A DNA stretch of 64,000 nucleotides. Origin: Neorhizobium sp. NCHU2750. Lineage in GTDB: Bacteria > Pseudomonadota > Alphaproteobacteria > Rhizobiales > Rhizobiaceae. Each line of letters starts with the position of its first letter. Within the stretch, counting starts at the first letter, position 1. Position numbers and translations under genes: made by a program. A model generated the notes under the pieces. It did no database searches and was not told where the DNA came from. It saw only the letters and a program-made list of their open reading frames with translations. Location: positions 930,001 through 994,000 of the forward strand of contig NZ_CP030827.1 in the NCBI RefSeq assembly GCF_003597675.1. Direction: 5' to 3'. Positions 50,955-60,055 of the stretch are shown piece after piece.

Positions 50955-51515
50955 TTTGTCCTCGCGAAGAATATCGGCTTGGCGTGAAGAGAATCGGTAT
51001 TTCCAATGGCGGAAACCTCTCACGGCGGTCCTGCGCGAAACTGATCACAAGTCAGGAGTTGTGATGTGGCGCGATTGCACACGCGGCTCTTGCCGCACCG
51101 GCGATGGCCGGTTCGGTGAACGGTAGGGAAGGGGCAGGCGGTGGTATTCTTGGGGTTTGGTATGTCAGGCTTTCCGCCTGCCCCGACCGCTTTCCGAAAT
51201 CGTCGGGGACGTGTCAGTTCCCGTTCGATCGCGGTTGCGACCATCACCGGAAACCGGGCCCTTCAGAGCCGGGAGATGACGACCGGTTCGCGACCCGGTT
51301 TCCCATCCGATGACGCCACGATCATCGCATCGACGTTGAGCGCGGGGATAAAGTGACCGCGGAAAAAATGCCAAGTGGCTGAAATCGAAGCGGAGATTTT
51401 CCTGCCGGGCTCGAAATCGTCTCCGCGATCCACATGAATTTACCGTGCTCTGAAACGAAAAACGGCCGGCACTCGCTTTGAGCTGCCGGCCGCAATCCCT
51501 GTAGGGGGCTGAATA
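50955..51515. other. 560-bp intergenic region between hypothetical gene and LysM gene
   Basis: No gene is evident. It contains an 11-bp perfect inverted repeat (GGGGCAGGCGG, 51131-51141; CCGCCTGCCCC, 51174-51184) around a 32-bp T/G-rich spacer, and the LysM-gene terminator at 51457-51492. The promoter of the 222-residue protein must lie near 50955-51100. Confidence 0.45.
51457..51492 (-). terminator. Rho-independent terminator of the LysM gene
   Basis: A 9-bp stem (CGGCCGGCA, 51463-51471; TGCCGGCCG, 51484-51492) with a 12-nt loop is followed by T residues on the minus strand, 24 bp after the LysM-gene stop. Confidence 0.85.
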
Positions 51516-53246
51516 TCAACCCTTGTGGTGCATCATCCGCTCGCGATGCAGCTCTTCCGAATCGGGGCGGAACTGGTCCGGCACGCCAAAGATCTGGCCC
51601 GGCTGGATGATGTCCGGATTGGCGATCTGCGCCTCGTTGGCGAGATAGATTGTCGTGTAGCGCACGCCCTGACCATAGACGCGCCGCGCAATCTGCCACA
51701 GCGTATCGCCGCGGCGGATGATCACCGAGTTGCTCTCGCTCTGGGTAAGCGGCGCCTGTTCGATTGTGCGCGTGCCGCCGGCAGTTCCATCGGCCGAGGC
51801 CACGGTCTGCGGTGCGCCGCCGAACTGCTGCGCAAATGCGGGGCCGACCGTATCAGCGATCAGTTTCGTCAGCTTGTCGATGGCAGCACCCACGGCGGCC
51901 ACCTCGCGAGGAAGCGCATCGAGTGCCTGCCGAGCTGCGGCCGCGCGCTGGCCGGTCGTGCCGACGATCTCCGTCGCGCTGACCGAAGCGCCGGCGGGCA
52001 GACGGTATTCGGCGAGTGACTGCAGGGCGATACCGGTCGCCGAGCGGGCAGCCGCCATGTTTTCCAGGGTCGGCACCTTGCCGCCGTCATAGAGGCCCTT
52101 GAGCAGCGAGAAGGCCTTGGCGACCTGGCTGCGCAGATTGTCGAATGCGCCGCCATCGATGGCCGAAACGCTGCTTGCCGTCGACGGTGCGGCGATGGCC
52201 GCGACCTGATCGCCCGCCGGCCGGTTGAACGGCACCTCGACGCGCACGATCACCTGGCCGTTGGCAGCGAGTGTCTCGACCGAGATGCGATGGTCGCCGA
52301 CCGTCAGGTTGGCATTGCCGTCGATGACGAAATGGCCGTCCTGGCCTGCCTGTGACTGCCCGATCACGGTGCCGTCGGCGGAACCACGAACCTTGAGCCC
52401 CGGACGCGAGATGCCGGCGATGAAGATCTTAGAGCCTTCGATCTCGACGGCGGAGATCTGCAACTCGCTCGACATGGTGGGCTGCGCCAATGCGGCTGCG
52501 GAGCCGGCGGCGGATGCGACATCCGTCGAGCCGACAGTTGCCGAGCCGGTGGCGGCTGGGGCCGTCGAGGGTGCAGCAGGCGTCGCAGCGGCCGTGTTGC
52601 CATCGGCAGCCGGCGCGATCTTTCCGGCGTCTTCCGGAACGGTGATCAGCCGGCTTGCCTTGCCGGGCTTGCTCACCATGGCAAGCAGCTTGCCGCTCTT
52701 GTCGGCGGGAATGGAAACGGTGGCGGTTTCTTCGGACGTCGTCACCTTGCCGTCCTTGCCAGTGGCCTTCAGCACCAGCTGGTAGTCGCCGGGCAGCAAA
52801 GGCTTGTCGAGCACGATGGCGAAATCGCCGCTCGGGCCAACCTCGGCCTTGCCGTAAACGGTATCGCCATTGGCAACTTCGAGCGTCGAATTGGGCGCCG
52901 CATGGCCGGCAATCACGGCAGATCCGTCAGGCTCGACACGCAGCACGTCGAAGCTCGGCGTATTGACGGAGGCGGCCTGGTCCGCGGGAGCGCTGCCGGC
53001 CGGAGCGTTGGCTGCTGGCGCGGCGGCAGACGGCGCCTGCGGTTCGGCCTTGGCGGTCTCTTCCGGCGTGGTGGGCGCAGGCTTCTGGCCCTCTTTCACC
53101 GCGTCCTTGACGGCTGTTCCGGCCGCGTTGATCGCCTCGCCGATAGGCTTTCCGTCCTTGTTGAGCCTCGGCATCACGACGAAGATCATCAGGAGGGATG
53201 CAATGGCAAGTACAAGCAATGCGAGCCAGCCGGCACGGTTCTTCAT
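51516..53246 (-). CDS. Membrane-anchored LysM-domain protein
   Basis: 576 residues. A single N-terminal membrane anchor (GWLALLVLAIASLLMIFVVM) is followed by an Ala/Pro-rich linker to about residue 95. Two or three Ig-like beta domains come next (LRVEPDGSAVIAGHAAPNST; VEIEGSKIFIAGISRPGLKV), then a helical part. The C-terminal LysM domain has RRGDTLWQIARRVYG and IIQPGQIFGVP, and binds peptidoglycan N-acetylglucosamine. It probably sits in the periplasm linked to the cell wall. The protein ends with a short tail RMMHHKG. Confidence 0.85.
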   Translation of the reverse strand: MKNRAGWLALLVLAIASLLMIFVVMPRLNKDGKPIGEAINAAGTAVKDAVKEGQKPAPTTPEETAKAEPQAPSAAAPAANAPAGSAPADQAASVNTPSFDVLRVEPDGSAVIAGHAAPNSTLEVANGDTVYGKAEVGPSGDFAIVLDKPLLPGDYQLVLKATGKDGKVTTSEETATVSIPADKSGKLLAMVSKPGKASRLITVPEDAGKIAPAADGNTAAATPAAPSTAPAATGSATVGSTDVASAAGSAAALAQPTMSSELQISAVEIEGSKIFIAGISRPGLKVRGSADGTVIGQSQAGQDGHFVIDGNANLTVGDHRISVETLAANGQVIVRVEVPFNRPAGDQVAAIAAPSTASSVSAIDGGAFDNLRSQVAKAFSLLKGLYDGGKVPTLENMAAARSATGIALQSLAEYRLPAGASVSATEIVGTTGQRAAAARQALDALPREVAAVGAAIDKLTKLIADTVGPAFAQQFGGAPQTVASADGTAGGTRTIEQAPLTQSESNSVIIRRGDTLWQIARRVYGQGVRYTTIYLANEAQIANPDIIQPGQIFGVPDQFRPDSEELHRERMMHHKG

Positions 53247-53420
53247 CGTCTATCGCCTCACGGGGCCATGTGTTACGGGGCATATGCTTCCGCTACTTTA
53301 CCGATTAGCCGGTTCCACCCTTCTTAACAAGCTTTTCACACCATAAAGCCTTGCTCTTGCGGGCTTTTCCCGTCAATTTTGCGCGACGCGGACCACATTC
53401 CGCGCCAGTTGAAATGCCCA

Positions 53421-54038
53421 ATGGAGAAAACTGTGCCAATACGATCCATCTGCGTCTACTGCGGTTCCCAGCCGGGCCGCGATCCGGCCTATATCGCCGC
53501 CGGCCGCGCACTCGGCAAATCGATTGCCGCACACGGGCTTCGGCTGGTCTATGGCGGTGGAACCAAGGGCATCATGGGGGCGGTGGCCGCCGGCGTTCTC
53601 GCCAATGGCGGCGAGGTCACCGGAATTATCCCGGAATTCCTCGTCGACATGGAGGCGACCCGCCATTCGCTGGGCCAGCTCAACGAACTGATCGTCACCA
53701 AGGACATGCATGAGCGCAAGCACAAGATGTTCGAGCGCTCCGATGCCTTCGTCACGCTTCCGGGTGGCATCGGCACGCTGGAGGAAATCGTCGAGATCAT
53801 GACCTGGGGTCAGCTCGGCCGCCACGAAAAGCCGATGGTCTTCGCCAATATAGGCGGCTTCTGGGATCCGATGCTGTCGCTCGTCAATCACATGCGCGCT
53901 GAAGGCTTCATCCACCGCGCCAATCTGGTTCAGCCCCTGATCATCCCGGACGTGGACGACATCGTGCCGGCGATCATCGAACGCGACGAGATCACCGCTT
54001 CGTCGAAGGGCGAAGACGCTGTTATTTCAAGGTTGTAA
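53421..54038 (+). CDS. LOG-family protein (cytokinin riboside 5'-monophosphate phosphoribohydrolase type)
   Basis: 205 residues. The catalytic motif PGGIGTLEEIVE and the phosphate-binding GGGTKGIMG are intact, as are the E. coli PpnN/plant LOG signature SDAFVTLPGG and MHERKHKM. LOG enzymes split nucleoside 5'-monophosphates to free base and ribose 5-phosphate; plants and some bacteria use them to activate cytokinins. Whether this one acts on cytokinins or ordinary nucleotides is open. The start at 53421 fits the family; an ATG at 53379 is less likely. Confidence 0.88.
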   Translation: MEKTVPIRSICVYCGSQPGRDPAYIAAGRALGKSIAAHGLRLVYGGGTKGIMGAVAAGVLANGGEVTGIIPEFLVDMEATRHSLGQLNELIVTKDMHERKHKMFERSDAFVTLPGGIGTLEEIVEIMTWGQLGRHEKPMVFANIGGFWDPMLSLVNHMRAEGFIHRANLVQPLIIPDVDDIVPAIIERDEITASSKGEDAVISRL

Positions 54039-54098
54039 CGGAAATATTTCAGGGATGGTGCGCCGCCGGACGGGCGGCGCATTCTCAGCCGGCCACAC

Positions 54099-54428
54099 TC
54101 AATCGACGATGAAAAGCTTGGCGCCGGTCTCGGTATAGGAACGGTGCGGCTCGGCCTTGTCGGCCACCTGGTAGCTCATGCCCGGCTTCAGCGTGAACAC
54201 GCGCCCGTCAGCGAGTTCCGTATGCAATTCGCCTTCGAGGCAGAGCAGGATATGCCCCTTCTCGCACCAGTGGTCGGCGAGATAGCCCGGCGAATGATAG
54301 ACCATGCGCACCCGGATCGAGCCGAAATTGCGGGTCCGCCAGGTGGAGGTTCCGGTTTCGCCCTTGTGCTCCGTCGGCTCCACGTCCGACCAGTCGGTCG
54401 TGCCGAAGGGAATATCTGACATCTGCAT
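54099..54428 (-). CDS. DHCW-motif cupin
   Basis: 109 residues, a small single-domain cupin. The family motif appears as LADHWCEKGHILLCLEG, and the second beta-barrel motif as LKPGMSYQVADKAEPHRSYT. Cupins of this type probably bind a metal through His and Glu; function not known. GGAG lies 7 bp before the ATG at 54428. It lies 22 bp downstream of rarD on the same strand and convergent with the LOG gene. Confidence 0.85.
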   Translation of the reverse strand: MQMSDIPFGTTDWSDVEPTEHKGETGTSTWRTRNFGSIRVRMVYHSPGYLADHWCEKGHILLCLEGELHTELADGRVFTLKPGMSYQVADKAEPHRSYTETGAKLFIVD

Positions 54429-54450
54429 GGAATCGCTCCGTCCTGAATAT

Positions 54451-55362
54451 CTAGCGCCCGCGTAGCTGGCGCAGCATGGCAATCGTATAAAGCACGAGCG
54501 CCGCCCAGATCAGCACGAAGCTCGCAAGCTTGATCGTGCTCAACGGTTCGCCGAAGGCGAAGATGGCGACGAGGAAGATCAGGGTTGGAGCAATATACTG
54601 CATGATGCCGATGGTCGAGAGCTTTAACAGCTTGGCGCCATTGGCGTAGATCATCAGCGGTCCGGCGGTGACGACGCCGGCAAGCGCCAGCATCACGGTG
54701 TCGAAGGTCGTCCCGCCGAGGAAGTGGCCCTGGCCTGTCGCTTCGAGCCAGATCACATAGGGCAGCATCGGAATGCTGATCAGCAGCACTTCAAGGAAGA
54801 AGCCCTGGTTCGGGCCGATCGGCAGCGTCTTGCGCAGCAGCGCATAGATGCCCCAGGTGAAGGTCAGCGCCAGCGATACCCAGGGCAGCCCGCCTGCACC
54901 CCAGGCGAGAATGGCGACGGCTACGACCGCAAGCCCGATCGCCGCCATCTGCAGTGGGAGAAGCTTTTCCCGCAGCACGACGGCCGCCAGGAAGACGCTG
55001 AACAGCGGATTGATGAAATAGCCGAGTGCCGCATCGAGCGCGTGGCCGGAGCCGACCGCCCAGACATAGATGCCCCAGTTGGCGGTGATGAAGGTCGCCG
55101 TGACGCAGGCCATGCCCAGCATGCGCGGGTTCTTCAGCGCCGCCCCGACATCCTGCGTCCGGCGAAGCAGAAGCAGGACCACCCCGGCGACCGGCACAGA
55201 CCAGATCGCCCGGTGCGCCAGCACTTCCATGGCAGGAAGATGCCCGATGGCCTTCAGATAGAAAGGCAGGAATCCCCAGAGAAAATAGGCTGTCAGCCCG
55301 AAGGCGAAGCCACGCGGCGTGTCCTCGTTGGTCGCGGCGGGGCTGGCATTGTCGGTGGCCAT
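54451..55362 (-). CDS. rarD: RarD-type EamA transporter
   Basis: 303 residues with ten membrane helices. The N-terminal signature GFAFGLTAYFLWGFLPFYLK and HRAIWSVPVAGVVLLLLRR, and later FINPLFSVFLAAVVLREKL, are the RarD pattern of the EamA/DMT superfamily (TIGR00688). It is linked in some species to chloramphenicol sensitivity; the substrate is not known. AGGAAA lies upstream of the ATG at 55362. The cupin gene follows 22 bp downstream. Confidence 0.9.
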   Translation of the reverse strand: MATDNASPAATNEDTPRGFAFGLTAYFLWGFLPFYLKAIGHLPAMEVLAHRAIWSVPVAGVVLLLLRRTQDVGAALKNPRMLGMACVTATFITANWGIYVWAVGSGHALDAALGYFINPLFSVFLAAVVLREKLLPLQMAAIGLAVVAVAILAWGAGGLPWVSLALTFTWGIYALLRKTLPIGPNQGFFLEVLLISIPMLPYVIWLEATGQGHFLGGTTFDTVMLALAGVVTAGPLMIYANGAKLLKLSTIGIMQYIAPTLIFLVAIFAFGEPLSTIKLASFVLIWAALVLYTIAMLRQLRGR

Positions 55363-55681
55363 GGGCGCGTTTCCTGCGGTGTTTCCGGCATTCTGTTTTG
55401 GTTGTCCTGCCGCAATACAGGATTGCGTGACGGCCCACCAATTCAATTCGGTGAACCTCGCATTGAGATAACTCATCCATGAGCTCAATCCGGCGGCGCA
55501 TTCCTCGTCGGCGCTTTCGGTGATGATCGACGTCGGTCCGATCTCCCCATTTTTCGGAGAGATGATCTCTGCTTTCGCAGGATTATCGCCTTCGAATGGA
55601 GAAGGCATATTGGTCTGCAGAAACGGAAGCGCACCGAGCCCTCGGCCCCTTCCTGCCACTTCCATCTTGCGGAGAGCGATC

Positions 55682-56308
55682 ATGTCCTACGGATTTCTCG
55701 ATATAGCCTCTACCCCGAGCGTCAGGGCCGTGCAGGCGGAAATGGGCGTCGATCACATGTGGACCGATTTTGCCGGCGATCGGGCTATGGACCGGTTCAC
55801 CGCGGGCGAACAGGCCTTCATTGCCAGCCGCGACAGTTTCTACATGGCAACGGTCTCCGAGAGTGGCTGGCCCTATGTCCAGCATCGCGGCGGCCCGGAG
55901 GGTTTCCTCAAGGTGGTCGACGACCGCACGCTTGCCTTCGCCGATTATCGCGGCAATCGCCAGTATATCTCGACCGGCAATCTGGCCGCCAACGACCGCG
56001 CCTGCCTGTTCCTGATGGATTATCCGCACCGCGCCCGTCTGAAGATCTATGCCCATGTCGAAAAGCTTGCGGTCGATGCCGATCCGGCTCTGGCGGAACT
56101 GGTGACCGACAAGAACTACCGGGGCAGGGCCGAGCGGATCTTTCGCCTTCGCCTCGAAGCCTTCGACTGGAACTGCCCGCAGCACATCACACCGCGTTTC
56201 AACGAACGCGAGGTGGCCGAAGCCGTCAGGCCACTGCAGGAGAGGCTGCGCCAGCTGGAGGCGGAAAATGCTGAATTGCGGGCAAGTGCAGCGGGAGGAA
56301 CCGCCTAG
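55682..56308 (+). CDS. Pyridoxamine 5'-phosphate oxidase family flavoprotein
   Basis: 208 residues. The split-barrel FMN-binding fold is seen in QAFIASRDSFYMATVSESGW, then VQHRGGPEGFLKVVDDRTLA and ADYRGNRQYISTGNLAANDR. The long C-terminal helix (AEAVRPLQERLRQLEAENAE) may be a coiled coil for dimerisation. The reaction is not known; relatives reduce or bind flavins. Its 3' end overlaps the convergent LysR gene by 4 bp. Confidence 0.85.
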   Translation: MSYGFLDIASTPSVRAVQAEMGVDHMWTDFAGDRAMDRFTAGEQAFIASRDSFYMATVSESGWPYVQHRGGPEGFLKVVDDRTLAFADYRGNRQYISTGNLAANDRACLFLMDYPHRARLKIYAHVEKLAVDADPALAELVTDKNYRGRAERIFRLRLEAFDWNCPQHITPRFNEREVAEAVRPLQERLRQLEAENAELRASAAGGTA

Positions 56309-57213
56309 CTGCCGATCGGGAAGACGGCGCGCAGGCGAGGCAGCGCGAAGTCGAGGAAGCTGCGCATTTTCAATGGCATCTGGCCCCTCGATGCATGGAT
56401 GAGGTTGACCGGGAAAGGATCGGTTTCATGCTCTTCGAGGATGATGGAAAGCGCGCCGGCCTTCACCGCATCGGCGACCTGGTAATGGAACAGGCGGATG
56501 ATCCCGGCATCGCGGGTGGCAGCCCTGACCGCCGCCTCCACCGTGGTGACCGAGAGGCGGGTTAGGGGCGGGATCGCCAGGATGGAGCGGTCTCCCGGAT
56601 CGCGGAACTGCCAGCCCGGCTGGGATAGCGGCGCGTCGATGGTGACTGCAGGAAAACGGGCGAGATCCTGCGGCGTGGACGGTGTGCCGTGCATGGCAAG
56701 CAGTCCGGGACTGGCGCAGACCACCATGCGCACCGAGCCGATCGCGGTGGCGATCATCGAACTGTCCTGAAGGCGGCCGATCCGCACCGCCATGTCGATA
56801 TGGTCGTCGATGAGTTGCAGGTTTCGGTCCTGAAGCATGAGGCGGATGTCGATCTGCGGGAAACGGGCCAGGAAGTCGGTGACCACGGGCAGCACATGCA
56901 ACTGGCCGAACTGGATCGGCGCGGTGATGACGAGCCGGCCCTTTGGCACGGTGAATTCGCCCGCGGCCTCCCGTTCGGCCTCCTTCACCGCGTCGATGAT
57001 CCGCCTTGCGGCGGACAGATAGGTGGCGCCGGCATCGGTGAGTTCGATCCTGCGGGTGCTGCGGATCAGAAGCCGGGCGCCGATCGTCGTCTCGAGATCG
57101 GAGATTTTACGGGTCAGCGTCGTGACCGGGACATTGAGCGACCGGGCGGCGGCGGAAAAGCCGCCCCTGTCGGCAACCTCGATCAGCATCGACATGGCTT
57201 CTATGCGGTCCAT
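56305..57213 (-). CDS. LysR-family transcriptional regulator
   Basis: 302 residues. The winged HTH covers residues 1-60 ([36 protein letters not shown]), and the effector-binding domain the rest. It is of the group with a hydrophobic Ala-Ala-Arg-Ser-Leu turn ([13 protein letters not shown]). It is divergent from the exported hydrolase, 142 bp apart, so it is the likely regulator of that gene; a 17-bp direct repeat lies between them. Confidence 0.9.
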   Translation of the reverse strand: MDRIEAMSMLIEVADRGGFSAAARSLNVPVTTLTRKISDLETTIGARLLIRSTRRIELTDAGATYLSAARRIIDAVKEAEREAAGEFTVPKGRLVITAPIQFGQLHVLPVVTDFLARFPQIDIRLMLQDRNLQLIDDHIDMAVRIGRLQDSSMIATAIGSVRMVVCASPGLLAMHGTPSTPQDLARFPAVTIDAPLSQPGWQFRDPGDRSILAIPPLTRLSVTTVEAAVRAATRDAGIIRLFHYQVADAVKAGALSIILEEHETDPFPVNLIHASRGQMPLKMRSFLDFALPRLRAVFPIGS

Positions 57214-57310
57214 TGCCTTCCCTGTTTCCGGCCGTCCGGCGCGACTGCGCCCTCAGCCGGCTTGCATGCCGACGGTCAGGCGCCCTGCGTCAGCGTCGGA
57301 AGTTTCGATT

Positions 57311-57345
57311 TTAATGTCAACCGCTTGTTTAATTTCAACCACTTG
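57311..57345 (+). promoter_or_regulatory. 17-bp direct repeat in the hydrolase promoter
   Basis: TTAATGTCAACCGCTTG (57311-57327) and TTAATTTCAACCACTTG (57329-57345) match at 15 of 17 positions with an 18-bp period, ending 10 bp before the hydrolase start codon. They lie between the divergent LysR and hydrolase genes and are candidate regulator sites. Confidence 0.5.
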
Positions 57346-57355
57346 GAGAACCGAA

Positions 57356-58351
57356 ATGAAAAGCTTGCTGACCGCTCTTGCCCTGGCGCTTCCGTTGGCG
57401 CTGCCCCTGTCGCTTGCCGCCACTGCAAGCATTTCTTCACCGGCCGCCGCCGCCGACATGGTCGCGACGGCAAAGCCTGCGCCCGTCGTCGTCCATTATC
57501 GCTATGCGACGGTCGATGGCGTGAAGATATTCTACCGCGAAGCCGGCCCGAAGGATGGCCCGGTCGTGCTTCTGCTGCACGGCTTTCCGACGTCCTCGCA
57601 CATGTTCCGCAACCTGATCCCGCTTCTCGCCGACCGTTATCGAGTCATTGCCCCGGATTATCCGGGCTACGGCCAGAGCGACGCGCCGGACCATACCGCC
57701 TTCGCCTATACCTTCGCCCATGTGACCGACATCATCGACGATCTTTTGGGTCAGATCGATGCCAAGACCTATGCCATGTATGTGATGGATTACGGCGCTC
57801 CGGTCGGCTATCGGCTGGCGCTCAAGCATCCGGAACGCGTCTCGGCGCTCGTCGTCCAGAACGGCAATGCCTATGAAGAGGGGCTGGCAGCCTTCTGGGA
57901 CCCGATCAAGACTTATTGGGCAAGCGGCGCAACGAAGGATCGCGACGCCCTGTCTAAGCTGGTGACGCTGGATATAACCAAGTTCCAGTATACCGATGGC
58001 GTCAAGGACGTCTCGCGCATCAGCCCCGACAACTGGCTGCAGGACCAGGCCCTGCTGGACCGGCCCGGCAACAGGGACATCCAGCTCGACATGCTCTACG
58101 ACTACCGCACCAATGTGCCGCTCTATCCTCAGTTCCAGGCCTTCTTCCGCGACCGTAAGCCACCGACGCTGATCGTCTGGGGCAAGAACGACAAGATCTT
58201 CCCGGAAGTGGGCGCCCATCCCTATCTGCGTGACCTGCCCAAGGCCGAGATCCACATGCTCGACACCGGCCATTTCGCCCTTGAAGACAAGCTCGACGAA
58301 ATGGCGCCGCTGATCAACGATTTCCTCGACCGGACGCTGTTGAAGCGATAG
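57356..58351 (+). CDS. Exported alpha/beta hydrolase (epoxide hydrolase/dehalogenase-like)
   Basis: 331 residues. A Sec signal peptide of about 33 residues ([17 protein letters not shown], then AAAAD) precedes the hydrolase fold. The oxyanion motif is LLLHGFPTS and the cap region follows [15 protein letters not shown]. The nucleophile elbow reads VMDYGAPVG with Asp145, as in epoxide hydrolases and haloalkane dehalogenases. The acid is in [14 protein letters not shown] and the His in [11 protein letters not shown]. Export to the periplasm is unusual for this class. It probably acts on small epoxides or halogenated compounds. Good GGAG upstream. Confidence 0.85.
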   Translation: MKSLLTALALALPLALPLSLAATASISSPAAAADMVATAKPAPVVVHYRYATVDGVKIFYREAGPKDGPVVLLLHGFPTSSHMFRNLIPLLADRYRVIAPDYPGYGQSDAPDHTAFAYTFAHVTDIIDDLLGQIDAKTYAMYVMDYGAPVGYRLALKHPERVSALVVQNGNAYEEGLAAFWDPIKTYWASGATKDRDALSKLVTLDITKFQYTDGVKDVSRISPDNWLQDQALLDRPGNRDIQLDMLYDYRTNVPLYPQFQAFFRDRKPPTLIVWGKNDKIFPEVGAHPYLRDLPKAEIHMLDTGHFALEDKLDEMAPLINDFLDRTLLKR

Positions 58352-58387
58352 GGGCTCGCGCTGAGGAGGGGCCATCGGGAAATGAGA

Positions 58388-58410
58388 GGGCGGCACATAT
58401 CGTGCCGCCC
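58388..58410 (+). terminator. Hairpin after the hydrolase gene
   Basis: A 9-bp perfect stem (GGGCGGCAC, GTGCCGCCC) with loop ATATC lies 37 bp after the stop codon. No T tract follows, so it is a weak or factor-assisted terminator. Confidence 0.5.
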
Positions 58411-58533
58411 GAAGTCGGTTCAGCCGTCGAAGCGGCAGACTGCGATTGTTCTATCCTGACGCGCACCCATATGGCAGATAGGATGGGCCATGTGGGTTCG
58501 GTGTGAAAGCGGCAGTCGCCGTGAGGGTGGGCA

Positions 58534-59115
58534 ATGGGTAACCGAAATATTCTGTCTGTTGTCGCGATAGCCTCGGCAGCGGTGCTGTCTCTTGCGCTTC
58601 CAACCCAGGCGAAAAACGACCGTTTCGACGATCCGAGCGGTACCTCGGTCTATGATCAGACCCTCAACGATCTCATGACCCAGAGCATTGTCCGCGATCT
58701 CGCCTCTGTGCGAGCTGAATGCATGGCGGGGTCTCCCGTCTATCGGCTGGATTGCATCCGTCAGGGGCTGGAACTGACATCGCGGCGTGCGCCCTATCAC
58801 GGCGACTATGGCCCGATGCGCGAAGCCTTGAGGGCCGGTGCGGCGGCGGTTGCACCGATCATCGACGCCGATGCCGATACCGACAGGGACAGGCTGGAAG
58901 TCGATCCGGGCACCAATCCGCGTTTCAAGGCGCGCCGCTATTACACCCCGACCAAGGCCGGCAGCTACGACGCGACGAAGGCCGACGCATTCAAGGCGCT
59001 GGACGCCACCCAACAGCGCCTGCTGGAGATCGGCAAGCGCTCACCCGACTGGTACCGCGCCTATACGACGGTCTCGATCGCCGTCGCCTCGCTGGCGGAT
59101 GTGCTGCGGAAATAG
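58534..59115 (+). CDS. Exported protein of unknown function
   Basis: 193 residues. A signal peptide (MGNRNILSVVAIASAAVLSL, cut near PTQAK) is followed by an acidic, mostly helical domain (YDQTLNDLMTQSIVRDLASV; AGAAAVAPIIDADADTDRDR). Two Cys (AECMAGS and LDCIRQG) could form a disulphide. The C-terminal part reads TTVSIAVASLADVLRK. No family recognised. A G-rich but Shine-Dalgarno-poor region lies upstream. Confidence 0.75.
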   Translation: MGNRNILSVVAIASAAVLSLALPTQAKNDRFDDPSGTSVYDQTLNDLMTQSIVRDLASVRAECMAGSPVYRLDCIRQGLELTSRRAPYHGDYGPMREALRAGAAAVAPIIDADADTDRDRLEVDPGTNPRFKARRYYTPTKAGSYDATKADAFKALDATQQRLLEIGKRSPDWYRAYTTVSIAVASLADVLRK

Positions 59116-59124
59116 TGGTGCGAC

Positions 59125-59402
59125 GCTTAGAGCCTTTCCTGGTTAAATTGAAGCGCTCTGCCGGAGCAGATTTTCGACAGGGCAAAGGCGATTGGCGACG
59201 GGCATACCCTGCGGTACGTCCGAGCCGATCGCCTTTGCGCTGGCGGAAAGATGCCCGGCCCTTCGGGTTGGCTGAAGCGGGCCGCCTGATCGACCGGCCG
59301 GCTTGGCCGTAAGCTTTGGCTACGACGCGCGCCGGCCGGTCGACTATGCGACTCCGCTTGAGCCAACAGAGCGTTTCAATTTAACCAGGGAAGGCTCTAA
59401 GC
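59125..59402. mobile_element. Structured inverted-repeat element (MITE-like), non-coding
   Basis: A 278-bp element bounded by 36-bp terminal inverted repeats (59125-59160 and 59367-59402), which match at 34 of 36 positions and contain the shared word GGTTAAATTGAA. Inside, two further perfect inverted repeats are seen: GCAAAGGCGAT/ATCGCCTTTGC (59182-59192, 59228-59238) and CGACCGGCCGGC/GCCGGCCGGTCG (59291-59302, 59331-59342). No gene is encoded and no target duplication was seen. Its right end supplies the stop codon of the antitoxin gene. Confidence 0.7.
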
Positions 59403-59714
59403 CGCAGCCGTGCTGCCTGGTGACGGCATCCGGCTCACCTTCACCGTCACACGCCGGTCAAGCGCATTCAACACCCTGACCAGCCGATCGATGGAGAAAC
59501 GACCGAGATCAGCATTGCGAATGCGGGACAGATCGGCCGCCGTGACGCCGACAAGTTTTTCTGCTTCGCGCGCCGTCAGCCTGCGGCGATCGAGCGTCGC
59601 GATGATTTCCGCTGCAAGCTGGGCCTTCATCAGCTTCGTGTCTGCATCCGGATCCCCCAGGTCGGCGTAGATATTGCCGCTGCCTTTGACAATGTCGAAG
59701 TCGTCTTCGGTCAT
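59397..59714 (-). CDS. XRE-family antitoxin
   Basis: 105 residues. A helix-turn-helix domain (AEIIATLDRRRLTAREAEKL, VGVTAADLSRIRNADL, FSIDRLVRVLNALDRRVTVK) identifies the COG5606-type antitoxins paired with Gp49/HigB-like toxins. The start overlaps the toxin stop by 4 bp. The last codon and TAG stop (59397-59399) lie in the terminal inverted repeat of the adjacent element, so the end MPSPGSTAAA may have been set by its insertion. Confidence 0.85.
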   Translation of the reverse strand: MTEDDFDIVKGSGNIYADLGDPDADTKLMKAQLAAEIIATLDRRRLTAREAEKLVGVTAADLSRIRNADLGRFSIDRLVRVLNALDRRVTVKVSRMPSPGSTAAA

Positions 59715-60046
59715 CCCAGCATCTCCTTCAGTCGCTTGATCCGGGTATTGATCAGCTCGATTTCCTTCTGGGGCGTTGCAATGCCCTTTGTCGATTTCTT
59801 CTGGAAGGCATGAACGACCCAGATCGCATCACCCAACTGTACAGCATAGATGGCCCTGTAGGCGTCTGAGCGGTATGGCAGCGCGATCTCGAACACGCCC
59901 GGCCCCAAGCCTTTCATCGGCTTGGCTATATCTGCCTTCTGTCCGAAACTGGCGATCGCGAGCGCATCCTTCATGCGTTCCTGAACGGCTTCGGGAAATG
60001 TTCCGAAGTCCTTCAATGCCGCCTTGATCCAAGCGATCTCCCTCAT
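59711..60046 (-). CDS. RelE/HigB-type toxin (phage Gp49-like family)
   Basis: 111 residues. The RelE-fold pattern is clear: IAWIKAALKDFGTFPEAVQ, MKGLGPGVFEIALPYRSDAY and the C-terminal DAIWVVHAFQKKSTKGIATP. This is the Gp49-like toxin family (COG4679) that cuts mRNA. It precedes its antitoxin gene with a 4-bp ATGA overlap, as is usual for this type. An inverted repeat lies 10 bp upstream of the start. Confidence 0.87.
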   Translation of the reverse strand: MREIAWIKAALKDFGTFPEAVQERMKDALAIASFGQKADIAKPMKGLGPGVFEIALPYRSDAYRAIYAVQLGDAIWVVHAFQKKSTKGIATPQKEIELINTRIKRLKEMLG

Positions 60047-60055
60047 GCTGCAATG

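Noticed and set aside
59125..59402. CRISPR or tRNA-like interpretation of the structured element
   Set aside because: There are no repeated spacers, and the arms do not give tRNA features such as a T-loop or CCA end.
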